Assembly: GCA_963082975.1 (NCBI GenBank)
Contig: OY720350.1
Coordinates: 47,756,734-47,820,733 of the forward strand
Direction of reading: 5' to 3'
Source: Labia minor
Taxonomy: Eukaryota > Arthropoda > Insecta > Dermaptera > Spongiphoridae
DNA: 64,000 nt
Both the position numbers and the translations under genes were made by a program. Positions 1 to 12,960 of the stretch are shown here, piece after piece; the stretch's first letter is position 1, and each line of letters starts with the position of its first letter. The notes under the pieces were generated by a model. The model was not told where the DNA came from. It ran no database searches and was given only the letters and a program-made list of their open reading frames with translations.

Positions 1-850
1 ATGTAAATATTTGCTCATTAATAGTATCATTCGTTATTTAACATCATCAGATATGGCAATTATTCTTCAGATTCCAGGATTATTATTCTGAATATTTATA
101 TGAGCATTCCTAAATGATTTGAAACAATATTTTGAACCATCTCACCACTTGTGTTATGTCACAATTTCTGACCTCCCAAAATAAAGAAATCACATTTTCC
201 TCCTACCTGAAAATTAGACAATCTCTTTATAAAATTTATTTATTTATTTAAGTAAACTTAAAAATATATAATTTAAGAAGAATTTTTATTCAGTGGATTA
301 TCAATTTTTTTTTCTCACTGTGTAGGAAAATTCAGAGGACCACTTTAGAGACAAAACATTTCATCAAAATCGGCCCAGGCGTTCTCATATGTGTTTTAGG
401 GAAATTAAAATTCATTTATATATATATATATAGAGAGAGAGAAAGAGATTTGGAGTGAGTTCTAAATAAATTACTAATTTTTATTGTGTCAATATAATCA
501 ATCTTACCTACCTCCCCCCATATTGTATATAGTATATTGTATTATAATTTTACATAAATTCAAAACATCTAAAATTTATTTTTTATTATAAAATTTTTAA
601 TAAAGATTTTAAGTAAAGTTCCATTGTGTTCAGAGAAGTAATTCATTCAGCATTGAATACAAAAATATTAACAATATAAAGTGAGAATTTTTCAAAATTA
701 TTAAAATATAAAATTTTATTTTAATTTCAAATAATCAATCAAATATCATGTCATTTATTTAGTGCTAGTAATTAACACTATTTGAAATTATTAGTTTCTT
801 GATAATCTTATTAAAAGAATATTCAATATATATATATATATATATATATA
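1..850. other. AT-rich DNA, no gene seen
   Basis: Only AT-rich sequence and short TA and GA runs (about 419-440, 826-850) are visible. A short motif at 362-400 (CATCAAAATCGG) resembles common transposon sequence but is not assignable. Confidence 0.5.
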
Positions 851-947
851 CGCGTCGCTATAATCTTTTAACCGAGAATATACTCTACGCAGAATGCTGT
901 GTCCTTGGCCGCCCACCCCGCTCTATTGATATCTCGACTTGTTGATT

Positions 948-1325
948 TTTACCTACCGACGATAGTAAGGGAGGTATTGTTTTCACACCAAATTTCACAT
1001 GAGGAGATTTTTACATATCTCCATGAATCATGCATTTTGTTAACAGAAAAAAGTATTTTTTAGTATGATGTGTGTCCGTATGGTCCGTAAGCTATACACC
1101 AGCTTGAACGGCTCCACGGATTTTGATAAAATTTGATATATTTACTTAATGCATGAGTAGCATGAATTCATCAACTTTTGATGTATATCCGGAAACTGGA
1201 AGTGGTAGTTTATAAAAGATTAATTTTATATTCATTGTCGGAAATTTTTCACTTAAAATATAGTAGTAATTAATAATTGGCTAATTAAACTAAAAATAAA
1301 AACCATCGGTTTTGTGCCTAGCCAC
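948..1325 (+). mobile_element. Family A repeat (variant A2), Helentron-like
   Basis: Starts with a degenerate ACCGACCGACG end (951) followed by ATAGTAAGGGAGG, and continues with the shared blocks seen in all copies (CACACCAAATTTCACATG, gap, CGGAAACTGGAAGTGG). It ends near CATCGGTTTTGTGCCTAGCC. The right half differs from the full copies at 16.7 and 22.4 kb but matches the minus-strand copy at 24.4-24.9 kb. Confidence 0.75.
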
Positions 1326-2671
1326 TGCTCATTATTTTTATTTTTAATTAATATTTTTATCAATTTCCAACTATATATTTCTAACTAAAATAAAAAAATT
1401 TAAAATTAAATTGAATTAGTTAATCAATTTCTTTCGAATATGTATCTAAATTTTCCAATTGGTTTTCCTTTATTTAAGAATAAACTTACCTCTAATAAAA
1501 TAATATATTTGTGCCCTATATTATTTGATTTAGATGAAACATTTTGAAAAAAATGAAGACAAAGATATATATATATATAATATTGTTTTCCAGTCATATT
1601 AATATCCCTTCTAAATAATTAAAATGATTTGATTTTGATATTCTTTGATATTTATCGATATTTATTATTAATTAATTTTTTTTAAAACAAAATCCATATA
1701 TATATCCTTTGCAAATGATTTAATACATCAAAAAAAAAAAGTTTATGTCTTTGTTAGATTATATTTATTAGTAATTACTTATATTCATTGCCCAGTTTAT
1801 ATACAAATTTGCTAACAAATTAATTTTGAAGAAAATAGTTGTTCTACAATCTGAAATTTATTTAATTTAAAAATTCGTAAATCAAATACATACCTCCATT
1901 TTTTAAGGTAGTATAAAGTAGAATATATTTATATTTTACATTCACACACAACTCTCTCTCGAAAGCAAATCACAACATGAAGATTGGGTGACTAGAATTA
2001 AACTAATGAGAGATTAAATTGGAATTATATTTTTTTATTTTTTAATAATAGAGCCATTCTTCTAGCTAATATATTTGAGGGAAACAAAAAAAAAAAAGAT
2101 GGAATTTGAACTATAAATTATCTTAAATTATTTTTAAAATATATTTCATCATTGAATATAAATAATTATGCTTCATTAAGTATAGCACAATATTGAATAT
2201 TAATTATAATCCTCTCACTATTTCCTTAAAATTTATTATTAATATTTCTATTGCTAGTGTAGTTTAATCAAATTCATAATATATCATTACCTAGTTAATA
2301 CCAAATAATAAGATAAATTTCAAAATAGTTATCAGATGATTTATAATATAATTTGTTATATGCTTATCAATTTAAATAAATGACTATGTAATTTTAAATA
2401 AAATATTATTTCATCATTATTTTTTACTCAATATTTCAAGTGCTTGTAATCAATTAGAAAAAATTAATATCCTATTTTTGAAATAAAACATTATTATTGC
2501 AAATAATAAATATATGATATATTCTAGCTAACAAATGAAGTGCTTTCTATTTAAGAACTCAGATATAATCTATACAATATCTAAGAAATTTAAAAAATTT
2601 TATTTCTTTATACTGTAATTTTATTTGATAAAAAATCTTATTTAACAATATTGTAATATGATAAATTCAAT

Positions 2672-3480
2672 TTACATATCTATACATATAATAAAAAGGT
2701 TTTTGTCTGCACATTGCTCATAATTTAAAATTTTTTGCATATCTTCTTTCATGACCTCTAGTACCCAAAAGTGACTTTAGAATTTTTCATGTCTGTCTCT
2801 CTGTCCAGAAAATTGTTGAGCCTTATTGATTCATTTCGGACAATGAATATAAAATTAATAATTTTAGAAATTTCGATAGAAAGAATGTTAATAATATTTA
2901 CATTTTTATTTTTATTTCTAATATTCAAATATCATTTCAATTATTTAATTTATTCTAAAATTTCGATTTTTTTGATTATATAAAAATTAAAATATGATTT
3001 TTAGAGTTGTTTTAAATTTTTGTCTTTTAAAATTGGGTAAATTTTTAAAATTTGTTTTAAATCCAAATGATAATATTCATTATAATTTATACTGTTTGTT
3101 TATTATGTTTAATAAATTTGTTTTTTGTTTATATTGTTTAATAAATTCTCTTTTATTATGTGATATATATACAATTAAATTGTATATATATTTAAAAATT
3201 AGAATATTTTAAATAAGTGTAAATTTTAATACTTATTAATAATTATAAAACTTTAAAATTTGTTTATTTAATTATAATATTAATATAGGGGTATTATTAA
3301 AGAATATTAAAAATCTCTAACTTTAGACTTTCTCAAATTTTATTATATGTAATTAAAAATATTCAATAAATATCAAGCAATGAAATTAAAATATCAAAAT
3401 AATTAATAAATAGTATACTTTATTATAACATATACAATAAAAATATATAATTAATTTACTGATTAAATTAAAATATATTT
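2672..3480 (+). mobile_element. Family F repeat, Helitron-like
   Basis: Begins with TCTATACATATAATAAAAAG and GTTTTTGTCTGC, a 5' end of Helitron type. The following CATTGCTCA and GACCTCTA blocks recur at 35.1 kb, and the block around 2994-3180 recurs at 38.2-38.4 kb. Short open frames here are AT-rich and not gene-like. The 3' end was not located. Confidence 0.55.
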
Positions 3481-3994
3481 TAAATAAGAACACAAAAAGA
3501 TATGAAGGTTTTATTACAATATATTCTTAAATTCATAAACACAAGACTTATATAATGATAATGACGGCTTTATTTAATCGATATTAGAATTATATATAGG
3601 TATAAATATTGGTAAATAATTATGAATTGTTAATTAAAAAATATTTAACGATTGTGTGTAAGTCCCATAATGAATATATTTACACTTAACAATTGTAATT
3701 TTTAATTTTAGAGCGGTATCAATATTTTTTAATTCTAAACTAATAAAAATACACATATTTATTGTGGTTCTTTATACATTTCTACATTTTTCAACGATCA
3801 TATCCAAATTTGGCTCACATACCAGAAATTTCCCTAAAAAAAGCACTGTGAGATTATTTTTTTGCATCTAATTCCGGAAGGATGAAATAAAGGTGGAAAT
3901 CACTGACTCACAAATGAAGACGTCTACCTTAGCTCTCAACTCTGTTTCCACAGTGACAGTGGCCTCCAGTCATATTTTAATTCTACAGCTTCTT

Positions 3995-4360
3995 ATGATG
4001 ATGATTTTTCCCGAGGATAAAACCAATACAAAGTGCATGATTTGTGGAGATATGTAAAAAAATCTCCTCATGTGAAATTTGGTGTGAAAATAACCCTTCC
4101 CTTCCTATCGTCGATCGCTAGTACTTCCACTTCCGGTTTCCGGATTTGCACCAAAAGTTGATGCATTAAGTAAATATACCAAATTTCATCAAAATCCGTT
4201 GAGCCGTTCAAGCTGTACACATCTATACGGACGGACGGACAGACATCATGCTAAAAATACTTTTTTCTGTTAAGAAAATGCATGATTCGTGGAGATGTAA
4301 AAATCTCCATATGTGAAATTTGGTGTGAAAACAATACCTCCCTTACTATCGTCGGTCGGT
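3995..4360 (-). mobile_element. Family A repeat, minus strand
   Basis: Reverse complement of the family A blocks, ending at the CGTCGGTCGGT inverted end (4350-4360). The copy is cut at its left side. Confidence 0.8.
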
Positions 4361-4403
4361 AAAAAACATTTCTTTTCCTGGCATCACCGGGTACTTCAGC
4401 TAG
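4361..4403 (+). mobile_element. Helitron 3' end next to family A
   Basis: The sequence GGCATCACCGGGTACTTCAG followed by CTAG and then T is a typical Helitron 3' terminus. It lies directly beyond the family A end, so either a Helitron received family A or the two form one composite. Confidence 0.5.
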
Positions 4404-5132
4404 TAATCTAATATTAAACAAACAAAGAAATAAATATAAATATATATATATATGACATACATACGTATATATTGAATGAAACGCCTTTATTTATAGTCAA
4501 CCATTCCTACTAAGAAATATGAATGTACTCTACCTCAAAGGAAGAAATCCAAAAAATTAACATTATTTTTATTTTAATATTTCTATATTCTTTAAATATG
4601 GTAACGGAATCATTTTGAGCCATAATATTAATTATATGTCCCTTTAGAAAATAAATTATTTAAATAACGAGCCTACTTTAAAATTTATTTTTCAAAATGT
4701 GACCGATTTTCGTTGTCGATATTCTGACAAAATAATCGATTAGTCTATAAGTCAGTGTTATAGTCATATCTTATTATTAATTTCATTTAATACTAGAACT
4801 AATGTACCTGACAAATAACTGCTTTTAATATTTTCTTTATTAGGTATTCTATATGATAACTAAACATTTACAATTTAAGTATTCTGTTTTCAATATTATG
4901 AAATTTATATTATATATTTATATTATGAAATTTTATTAGTACAAAGTATTAATTCAGATTTCTTGATTAATTTTTAATATAGTATAGTTCATCATATTTT
5001 TTTATTGTTCTATTTTAATTATTTCTTTCGTTTAAAATAATTAATTCTTACAAATACAAGGATAACATTTTAATTAAAAAATTTAAATATCAGTAAACAT
5101 AATTGGATAAAACAACTGAAATTGATGATTTG

Positions 5133-5851
5133 CAGTGTTCAAAAATTAATTCCGGAACTTTCAAGCTGAAATTCTATATATAGCAGTTTTATACAATTTT
5201 TAATCATGTGAGAAACTATCAAACATATATCTTTATTTTTTCGGTCTGTTTAGAGCAGAGATTTCCAAAGTGGTCTATATCGACCACCAAGGGTCTATGA
5301 CAACCTGCAAAGGGTCTACGCCAGCGAATAAAATATTTGGGGGTCTATGAAATTAAAATAGGAGTCTACGTTACTGAATCTCAATCCGATTTACTTACCT
5401 TATACTATCTTATAATTCAATTCAATATGGCTCTAAAAAAAAGGAAATTTTTTTTTCTGATTTGGTCCTTAAACATTTTCGATTTTTCAATAAGGCCCTT
5501 AAAAAAAAAGGTAAATTTTTTTTACAAAAAATAAATTTCAGGTTAAGTAGGGGGTCTACCCAAAACCGAAAAACATGGCAAGGGGTCTACGATACAAAAA
5601 AGTTTGGGAACCTCTGGTTTAGAGGGAAAAAAATCAAAACGTGATATGATCGTCGTGTAATGACCCTCTTTCGAAAGGTCTGCATTTCTCAAAAGTTGAT
5701 AAAAAACTACGAACACACACACACACACAGAGAGACACACAGACAGACATTTTTCTCAACTTTAGTGAAAATTACTCAGGGACCTTCAAAACGTATAAAA
5801 ACATCAAAATCTCGACATCGAAAATTTTCGTGATCGCAATACTAGTAATGA
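5133..5851 (+). mobile_element. Family C repeat split by a hAT element
   Basis: Matches the complete family C copy at 43.8-44.4 kb from its GCAGTGTT block to GATCGCAATACTA, including the CA microsatellite core (5713-5730). It lacks the 5' end and the terminal hairpin. A 361-bp hAT element interrupts it. Confidence 0.8.
5256..5616. mobile_element. Non-autonomous hAT element inside family C
   Basis: Inverted ends CAGAGATTTCCAAA and (reverse complement) CAGAGGTTCCCAAA are flanked by a perfect 8-bp duplication GTTTAGAG (5248-5255, 5617-5624). The unfilled site at 44.1 kb reads CACTTTAGAGG. Internal GGGTCTA repeats are seen; there is no transposase. Confidence 0.9.
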
Positions 5852-6256
5852 TTATACTATACTTGAAAAAACAATGATTAAATATGTTAATGTTATATTA
5901 AAATAATATTAAATATATCTAATTTAAAATAATTATTGTTATAAAGTTGTTGTTATTATATTCTAATAAATTTCAAATTCTCAACACCCAGAAAAATGAT
6001 AAAATAATAACTTTTCTTTTTGTGTTTGAATTTTTTATCTCAATTCAAATGTTAATAGTTCATATGAAAGTGTATTTATATAAAAAATAAATGTATTTAT
6101 ATATATGATATATTTATATGTATATCCATTTGTGATTACACGTCATTTTATCTATCTTAAATATATTTGAGACAGTTAAAAAGCATATCTTAAAGTATTC
6201 TATTTTGTGTTGTAGTAGATATTTATTTATTGAAAGAGCAAAAATATTTTTGGACA

Positions 6257-6930
6257 ATGCAATGTATTAATGTTCTTATTAATATAGTATGTATAATAAT
6301 AGGTAAGCTTTATTTGAATATTTGTGTGCTTTTGTAGAACTATAATTATTTAAATATTTAAGACAATACTTTAATTTTGTGAAAATGTAATATCATTTGT
6401 TTACTTCTAAATAATTAATCATAGCGTCTTGTGTTTAAAATAAAATCATTGTGTTGGGTTAAACTGACCCCTCCTCCAGAATTCTACAATTAACCCGATA
6501 TTTACATTTATATTAATAAATATATTTATCAGAAAATAAAATAAATTTATTATTAATTAAATTAATAATCGAATAACTGTCCATAAGTCCGATCAGATTG
6601 GAAAAGAGGTCAATAACCAGTCTGGATTATCTATGTTCATAAATCGAAAACAAAATAATTAATTACCTCTCTCTTTTGCTTTATTTTTGTTTTTATTCTT
6701 ATCTATTTTAAATTTAAATTAAAAATCATATTTCATAGTATTAGAAGGTGCATAAATTCTTCTAGATGTTGAAGATTGAAATGAAAATTGTTAGTTTTAT
6801 TTTGGAGAAAATGATATAATTTAGACATTGTTTTTTTTTAAAGATACTAAAATGTATTGATGAATTTTTAATAAAATTTCATTTGAAATCTGATAATATG
6901 TAATTAAAATTTAAATATAAAATTTTACAT

Positions 6931-6971
<41 letters not shown>

Positions 6972-9900
6972 TGAATTTTCTTAAAAAATAACAAATATCA
7001 TTAAGTTTACAATTAATAATTTACTAATAATTAATTTTTTTTTATTTACTTTTATATTTTTAGCACTAGTTACTATAATTTATTTCTTCATATATGCACA
7101 ACCCTTTGAGAGGGGTATGTTCTGTAACGATGAAACAATCAATTATCCATTCAAAAATGAAAGTATTTCAAATAAATTTATATTGTGTAGTTGTGTATTT
7201 GTACCACTTATTATGGTAAATATTATGTATTTTTAATTCATTCAAAGTATATAATATATTAATTTTAATATTTCATAACATTTTTTTAAGTAATTCTTAT
7301 GTGTAATAGGTTAATTTATCTAATTATTATTCTAAAAATTTCTAGTAAATATTAGAAACCAATAAAATATAATTGTGTTCAATTTTTATTTTTTAACAAA
7401 ACAGTTTAAATAATTTTTTTAGTTTACATTGATCGAAATAAGAAATGCTCGTATGAAGAATCGATGTGCAATAAAATATCAAATATTAATGGTTCTTCAA
7501 ATTTATTTAATTTATTTTTTTGGTTTATCATTATCATGGGCAAGTATTTTTTTTTATTAATTATTATTGAGATAGAATTTAAATTATTTAATTTTATATG
7601 GTTAATTAATGTCTTTAAGTCAAATATTATCAAGAGAAGGTAATATTTCATAATTGTTTTATTTATAATTTTATTTGAATATCTTTTTATAATTTAGACT
7701 TAAAATCTATCTGTTATTTTTATATATGGATAAATATTTTGATAATGATCGGTGATTTCTTTAGAATTATTCTAAAATTAACTCCAGTCGCAATATAAAT
7801 ATATTCATTCATTAATTCATTGATAATTCGAGACTTGTTTATTTGTTTATTATTACCGACCGACGATAGTAAGGGAGGTATTGTTTTTATTTTATATATT
7901 ATTTGTTTATTATTTTTATTTATATTTATATATTTATATATATCGATCGGCGAGGTTTGAACCCTCGAACTCGAGTCGGCGGACCGGTCACTGTAACCTC
8001 GCGGCTAAGCTAAATAAATAAAATAATTATTTTTCCGATTATATTATATGGGTGTGAGGTTTGATCTATATGACCTTAGGAGACGAGAGTAGATTTAGAG
8101 TATTTAGAAATAGGATTCTTCGCAGCATAGTTAGAGTATTAAAAGAAAAAAGGTTGCGATGGGAAGGAAACGAGGCTAGAATGGGAGAGGAAAAAATGAC
8201 GAAAATGATGATGGAGAAACCGATTGGAAAACGTCCGCTTGGAAGACGCGGTGGGCGGACAATGTTGAAAGGGACGTGAGAGAGTTGAAAAAATAGGAGT
8301 TCGATGGGTGTAGCTGATATGTAATATTATATGTAAAAAAGATAGGGGGACTTGAAGGAATGTGGTTGTTGCATTCAAGAACTTTCGAGTTCCAAAGAGC
8401 CAAAGATAGATAGAATTCATTTTTAATTAATTTAATTCATTTGCCTTTCTAATAGTTATCAGTAGAAGTAACAAAGATATTTACTGGTCGACTACGCCCA
8501 CATTTTCTTGATGTATGCAATCCTATCGAATTAAAACTTTGTCAACCTGGATCGACATTGTATATAAATAATATCACATGTCAAAACTCGGATGCCAAAA
8601 TGTTACGAAATGCTAGGTGAGATGTTTTATATTTTTTTTTATATCCATTAATAAAAATAAATGTAATAAATGTAATTTAATTTGTAAGGTGAGAGAAAGT
8701 TTTCTTCGGTTTTATAGTGATTTTATTAATTTTAAAAGAATATTTACAATTATTATATAATTATTAGAATATTTAAACATTTAAATAATACATACCTAAA
8801 AGAATAATTAAATTACATGTTATTTTTATAGAATATTATAAACAGAACCAAAATATAAACAAACTGTTTATCTTATATTAATAATTAATAAACACTTAAT
8901 AAGCTCTCTATCGTAAACTATATATACTAAGGTTAAAAGAAGCTATAAATATAATTTATATATAATTAGTTAATTTAAATTTTTTTACATCCAAATTACC
9001 TTTGTGTCAGCGACAGCGTAATAAAAATTTAATTTTTTATTTTTAAGAAACATAAAAACTATCTAATTCAGGGGTGTCAAACTCGCGGGCTGCGACATCT
9101 TTCAATTTTCAATTTGTCTCTAAAAAAAGGTAAAATTTTTTGTCAATTTGTCAATTTGTTTGCGGCTCGCCTAAAGTTAAACTTTGTTTGTTTGACCCAA
9201 GTGTATCTATGAGGTTGACACTCCTGATTTAAATTGTTACCAGAGACCGTTTCAATAATAAAAAGTTAAAACATTTTTATCTCTTAATACTTAAATATAT
9301 ATATATATATTGTAATTATTTTTTTATATATGGGTGTATATCGACAGGGGAGAATTTAAGAAAAAGAAGGGTTGGTCACAAATGTGTAATGGAAAAGGGT
9401 GGACTTTGAATCGGCGTGAACTGACCTGGAGATCTGGACTACAAAAAAAAAAAGAGAAAAAAATTAAATTTATCATTAAGAATAAAAATTTATAATACGA
9501 TTTATTATATTTAATCTTTAAATATAAATTTTTAAAATCTAAAGATTTAAATGTAAATCTTTTAAATTATAATTTTATATAAAGTAATTTTTTTATATTT
9601 TTTATAAAAATAAAGAAAAAAAAGACGTTTTAAAAAAATTATAGATAAACCAATATTTGTTGTGAAACAAAATTTTTTTAATTCTCAGATTAAAAAAATT
9701 AAAAAACAATCCTGCTTGAATAACAATATTTTTTGTTAATAATGTAGCCGGTCCTTTTGTAAGAGATAGTCCGTGGACGACCGAGTGTAATGGTGGTCCT
9801 TTTTTTCTTCCAAAGTCGTCTGCTCTCGACGGTAGCCCACGAACGAATGTCTTTGTCTCCTTTCAACAACTCTTCTGGGGAAACGTATTACAATAATCTT

Positions 9901-11825
9901 TTCCAAAAATAAATTTTAATTTTCTTTTTTTTTTTTTTAAAGGATTAATAATATTTTTAAAATATTATTACAATATATATTCATATTCATAAAACGCCTA
10001 ATACTTATGCAAAATATTTAACATCTTAGAGAAAATTTCACATATAATTACAGGCGTTTCTGTGAGATGATAAATTAAGTAACTTTATTTTTTTAATAGT
10101 GATTATATTAATTAATTGATAAAAATATTTATTTATTTTTATTCTGACAATATTGTTGTAAAGAATTCAATGTTTTGTAATATTCCAACAGCATTTCTTT
10201 CTAAATTTCTAGACTTTGAAAGGTTATAGAAAAAATTAAAATTTATTTATGTGAAGACTACATATTTATACCTGATGTATAAATTACATTTGGACTCTCA
10301 TCAGCCCATTTATATTTTATAACACTATTATATTTAATTATGTATTAATAAGAGAATGTTTATACTTATTTTGTATGCTAACACTTTAGAATATGATCAT
10401 TAGATATTAAATTTCATAAAAACCAAAATTTCTGCTATCTAAAGATTTTAATTTCTTTTTTTATAACGTTTTTTTTTATATTTCAAAAGAAACAAACACA
10501 AAAGGTGATCTTATCATTTAACATTCAATATTTATATAGACTCGTACCATTTTTATTTGGTTTTGAACCGACATTCTTAAATCATCTTTATCAGATGTAC
10601 TCTTGTATAAATAATGATAATATTTATAAATTAAATTTCTAATTTGGATTTAAAATTTTTTTTTTTTTAATATTGTTGATTTAAGATATATTATAAAACT
10701 TGAAATAAGAGTATGATAAAAAAGAACAAGTTATTTTACAAACAATATATTTCGATTCGTCACTTATTTAAAAAAATAATAAAAATAATAAAAAACTTTA
10801 CTGACAAGATTATCTTTCATTTCTCCCACAATATTGTTATAATTGTTCAATAAAAAATATATAAATTTTTGAAATAAAAAGAATTACACTTACATATAAA
10901 TTTAAGGTATTCAAAGAACTGTCATGATTCAACGATTCAATTTATATAGTGTCATATTACCTATATTTATAAATTAATTTTTTATGTTATTTTTTATGAT
11001 GATCAATATAGCATAGCGAATAAACTATGTCATAATTCAACATTTCAATTCATATAGTGTCCAATATTATTTATATTTATAAATAAATTTTTTATCTTAT
11101 TTTTTAGAATGATTTTAATTGATAAGAATGTTTGGATATTTTTACTAAGTTATTGAAACGGTTTTCTTAATTAGTTTATCTTAATTTAATCACTTCAAAA
11201 ATAATATAGATGATTTTAATTCTTATTAATTATTCAGAAGCAAATTTCTATAAATTAATCGTATTTTTATTTATATGTTTATTATAGATTATCCTTTCCA
11301 TCAGGACATACTACTGTATCTTTTTATTTAGCTCTTTTCCTTGATGTAAGTTAATGTCTTAAGGACTTTTACATATTTACAACTCATTACATTACTGTGA
11401 ATAAAAATGAATTTTAATATCTTATCTAATCATTAAATAGATGTTTCTGGAGCATCGACAGGTGTTTAAATATTTTCCATTTGTGCGACATTTGATTCAA
11501 ATTTGTTTAATTCTACTTGCTAATCTGGTCGCATTGTCCCGCATTTCCGAACACATGCATCATTGGAGTGATTGCTTAGCAGGATTTTTTATTGGCATTA
11601 CCTTCTCCATATTAGTTGTAAGTTATATTATATTCATTCAAAATTTTCGATTGATACATTATTAATTATATGTATTTTATTTTACAGTTTAAATTTATTT
11701 TTATAAAATTTGCAAGAAAAATTGATATTTCCAGAATGCATATTCCACTTGAAATAAGAAAATCTAAAAGTAACGAACAAATTAAAATGGAAAGTCAACA
11801 ATCCATTGAGAATTCAAGTGTTTAA
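6257..11825 (+). CDS. PAP2-family lipid phosphate phosphatase (PLPP/wunen-like), paralogue 1, 7 exons
   Basis: Coding exons: 6257-6302, 7064-7215, 7423-7539, 8456-8616, 11288-11345, 11441-11617, 11688-11825 (849 nt, 282 aa, the usual length for animal LPPs). Reading phase is continuous across all junctions. Family role: integral-membrane phosphatase that dephosphorylates phosphatidic acid, LPA or S1P with its active site facing outside or the lumen. Visible motifs: PFERGMFCND after the first membrane segment; C1 KIFTGRLRP (K112-P120); C2 PSGH (163-166) with catalytic-type His166; C3 SRISEHMHHWSD (211-222) with His218. N144-I-T is a glycosylation sequon in the loop between C1 and C2. About six hydrophobic segments are seen. 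The start was chosen because a short exon from ATG 6257 ends in a phase-1 GTAAGC donor that matches exon 2. Intron 3 uses a GC donor. Gene 2 downstream is a paralogue with matching introns. The exact vertebrate or fly orthologue is not determined. Exon 1 is the least certain part. Confidence 0.93.
7855..7885 (+). mobile_element. Family A end fragment in intron 3 of PAP2 paralogue 1
   Basis: ACCGACCGACGATAGTAAGG and a few further bases, then ordinary AT-rich DNA. A short terminal relic only. Confidence 0.65.
7935..8015 (-). mobile_element. tRNA-derived SINE head
   Basis: On the minus strand a B-box GGGTTCAAACC lies downstream of an A-box-like TTAGCCGCGAGG at tRNA-like spacing, followed by AT-rich DNA. 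It has no clear cloverleaf, so a SINE head is more likely than a tRNA gene. Confidence 0.55.
8041..8405 (+). pseudogene. Non-LTR retrotransposon tail (RTE-type reverse transcriptase C-terminus)
   Basis: Translation includes LGDESRFRVFRNRILRSI and RLRWEGNEARM with GKRPLGRR, the typical C-terminal end of RTE-like ORF2 proteins. It is truncated at the 5' side and followed by in-frame stops. Copies of the same family lie at 20.9-21.5 kb (minus) and 41.0-41.2 kb (plus). Confidence 0.75.
9069..9226. mobile_element. hAT-type MITE in intron 4 of PAP2 paralogue 1
   Basis: Ends CAGGGGTGTCAAACTC and (reverse complement) CAGGAGTGTCAACCTC; 158 bp. Flanks ATCTAATT and ATTTAAAT match at 6 of 8 positions, an aged duplication. 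Confidence 0.7.
9227..11287 (+). other. Rest of intron 4 of PAP2 paralogue 1
   Basis: Mostly AT-rich. Two GC-richer blocks (about 9335-9445 and 9747-9885) have no recognisable coding or RNA structure and are probably old repeats. Confidence 0.5.
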
Positions 11826-11930
11826 TGTTATTGCAAATTCGAGATAACAAACTACTTAATTGATATTCAATAACGCTGAATCCTAGATTAATACAAAGTG
11901 TTTGAATTTAAAATTATTTTTCCATAATTA

Positions 11931-11936
11931 ATTAAA
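11931..11936 (+). terminator. Candidate variant polyadenylation signal of PAP2 paralogue 1
   Basis: ATTAAA lies about 106 bases after the stop of paralogue 1. The next AATAAA (12135) lies inside repeat family E, so the transcript could also end in that repeat. Confidence 0.3.
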
Positions 11937-12047
11937 TTTTAATAACATTTATTTAATTTAATTCCGATGACTTTGGGATAATTGTTTTTAAAGAATATTC
12001 GAAAAAATGAAAATATTTTTAATTTTACTCCTTTGTGAATTATAAAA

Positions 12048-12200
12048 TGTCACTGGACACTCGAACAGTGCAGTCGCTTGATAACGATTGCAGAAGTAGC
12101 AATCGAAACGTTGTGTATATGTTTGTATTTTTTGAATAAATTTACAATAACAAATATCAATATGTGGTTTAATTTACAAAATTCCATTATAAAATAAATT
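12048..12200 (+). repeat. Family E repeat
   Basis: About 140 bases shared with 40783-40918: TCACTGGAC, TTGATAACGATTGCAGAAG, GCAATCGAAACGTTGTGTAT, then AATATCAATATGTGG. The CGAAACGTT motif resembles tails of animal retroelements, but the class is not settled. Confidence 0.65.
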
Positions 12201-12689
12201 GATATTTTGTTAATTTTAAAAATTACTTGTATTTTAATGGGGAGAGAGTTAACTTCAGAATTTGTCAACATATAGTTTTAAAATAATTTATTAAAAGAAA
12301 ACTTCTTTAATTTAGTTTTCACTTTTTTATAAAATATTCTATATATTCTATTATTATTATTATTATAGTTTAAGTATATTCTTTTTATCTATTATTAAAT
12401 ATTTTTTTAAATAATAAAAAAATTATCTTTATTTCAACATAATTCATTAATATTTACCTGATTTAATGATAGTACAAGATTCTGATTTTAATTTGTAATT
12501 TAGTTTACATCCATAAATTATTAAATTCCTTCCAATCAAATGACTTACTGAATAAAGAATTCTTCTCTCTGTGAATTCTCTCTATTTATAATAACTTAAT
12601 AACATATACTAACAAATTAATTGTTCCGTCTGCAGACTCAGTATCGTATTGAATGTTTTGATGTTCTATAAAAAAAGTTCCGTTTTTTT

Positions 12690-12960
12690 ATCCAGGTGAG
12701 ACTCAAGAACGGGAACATGTCATTAAATAATATTATATATGTGATTGAAATGAATTCTAAATGGCAGTTATGCAATATGAATGAAGTAGAAAATCTAGAA
12801 CATATTTTAAGATGTCCAATACCAGAATTACCAGAAATAGATTTCTCTCTGGATTTATTGAGAATGGTAATCCATTGATGAAAAAAATGATGATTTGGAG
12901 ATGTAAGACATCAACATCATCAACATCATTGTATTTCTCTTATTTTATTTTTTAATTCGC
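12690..12960 (+). pseudogene. Non-LTR retrotransposon ORF2 C-terminal remnant
   Basis: Translation LCNMNEVENLEHILRCPI fits the Cys/His-bearing C-terminal region of non-LTR reverse transcriptase proteins (family pattern CxxC...H...C). Truncated, of a different type from the tail at 8.0 kb. Confidence 0.55.

Larger units (their letters stand above)
7540..8455 (+). other. GC-AG intron 3 of PAP2 paralogue 1
   Basis: The exon ends in TGG and the intron starts GCAAGT; the paralogous site in gene 2 reads TGG then GTAAGT. The reading frame needs this junction (39 whole codons in the exon), and the acceptor at 8454-8455 restores it with LSVEVTKIF. The intron holds a tRNA-like SINE and a retrotransposon tail. 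Confidence 0.85.

Noticed and set aside
2771..3212. Two frames of about 70 codons
   Set aside because: Located in family F repeat, composed almost wholly of Leu, Ile, Phe and Lys codons as expected from AT-rich DNA.
5337..5740. Overlapping short frames at 5.3-5.7 kb
   Set aside because: They fall within the hAT element and the CA-rich core of family C.
7424..7651. 75-codon minus-strand frame
   Set aside because: It is the antisense shadow of PAP2 exon 3 and intron.
8139..8420. Minus-strand frames of 93 and 75 codons
   Set aside because: Antisense of the RTE retrotransposon tail on the + strand.
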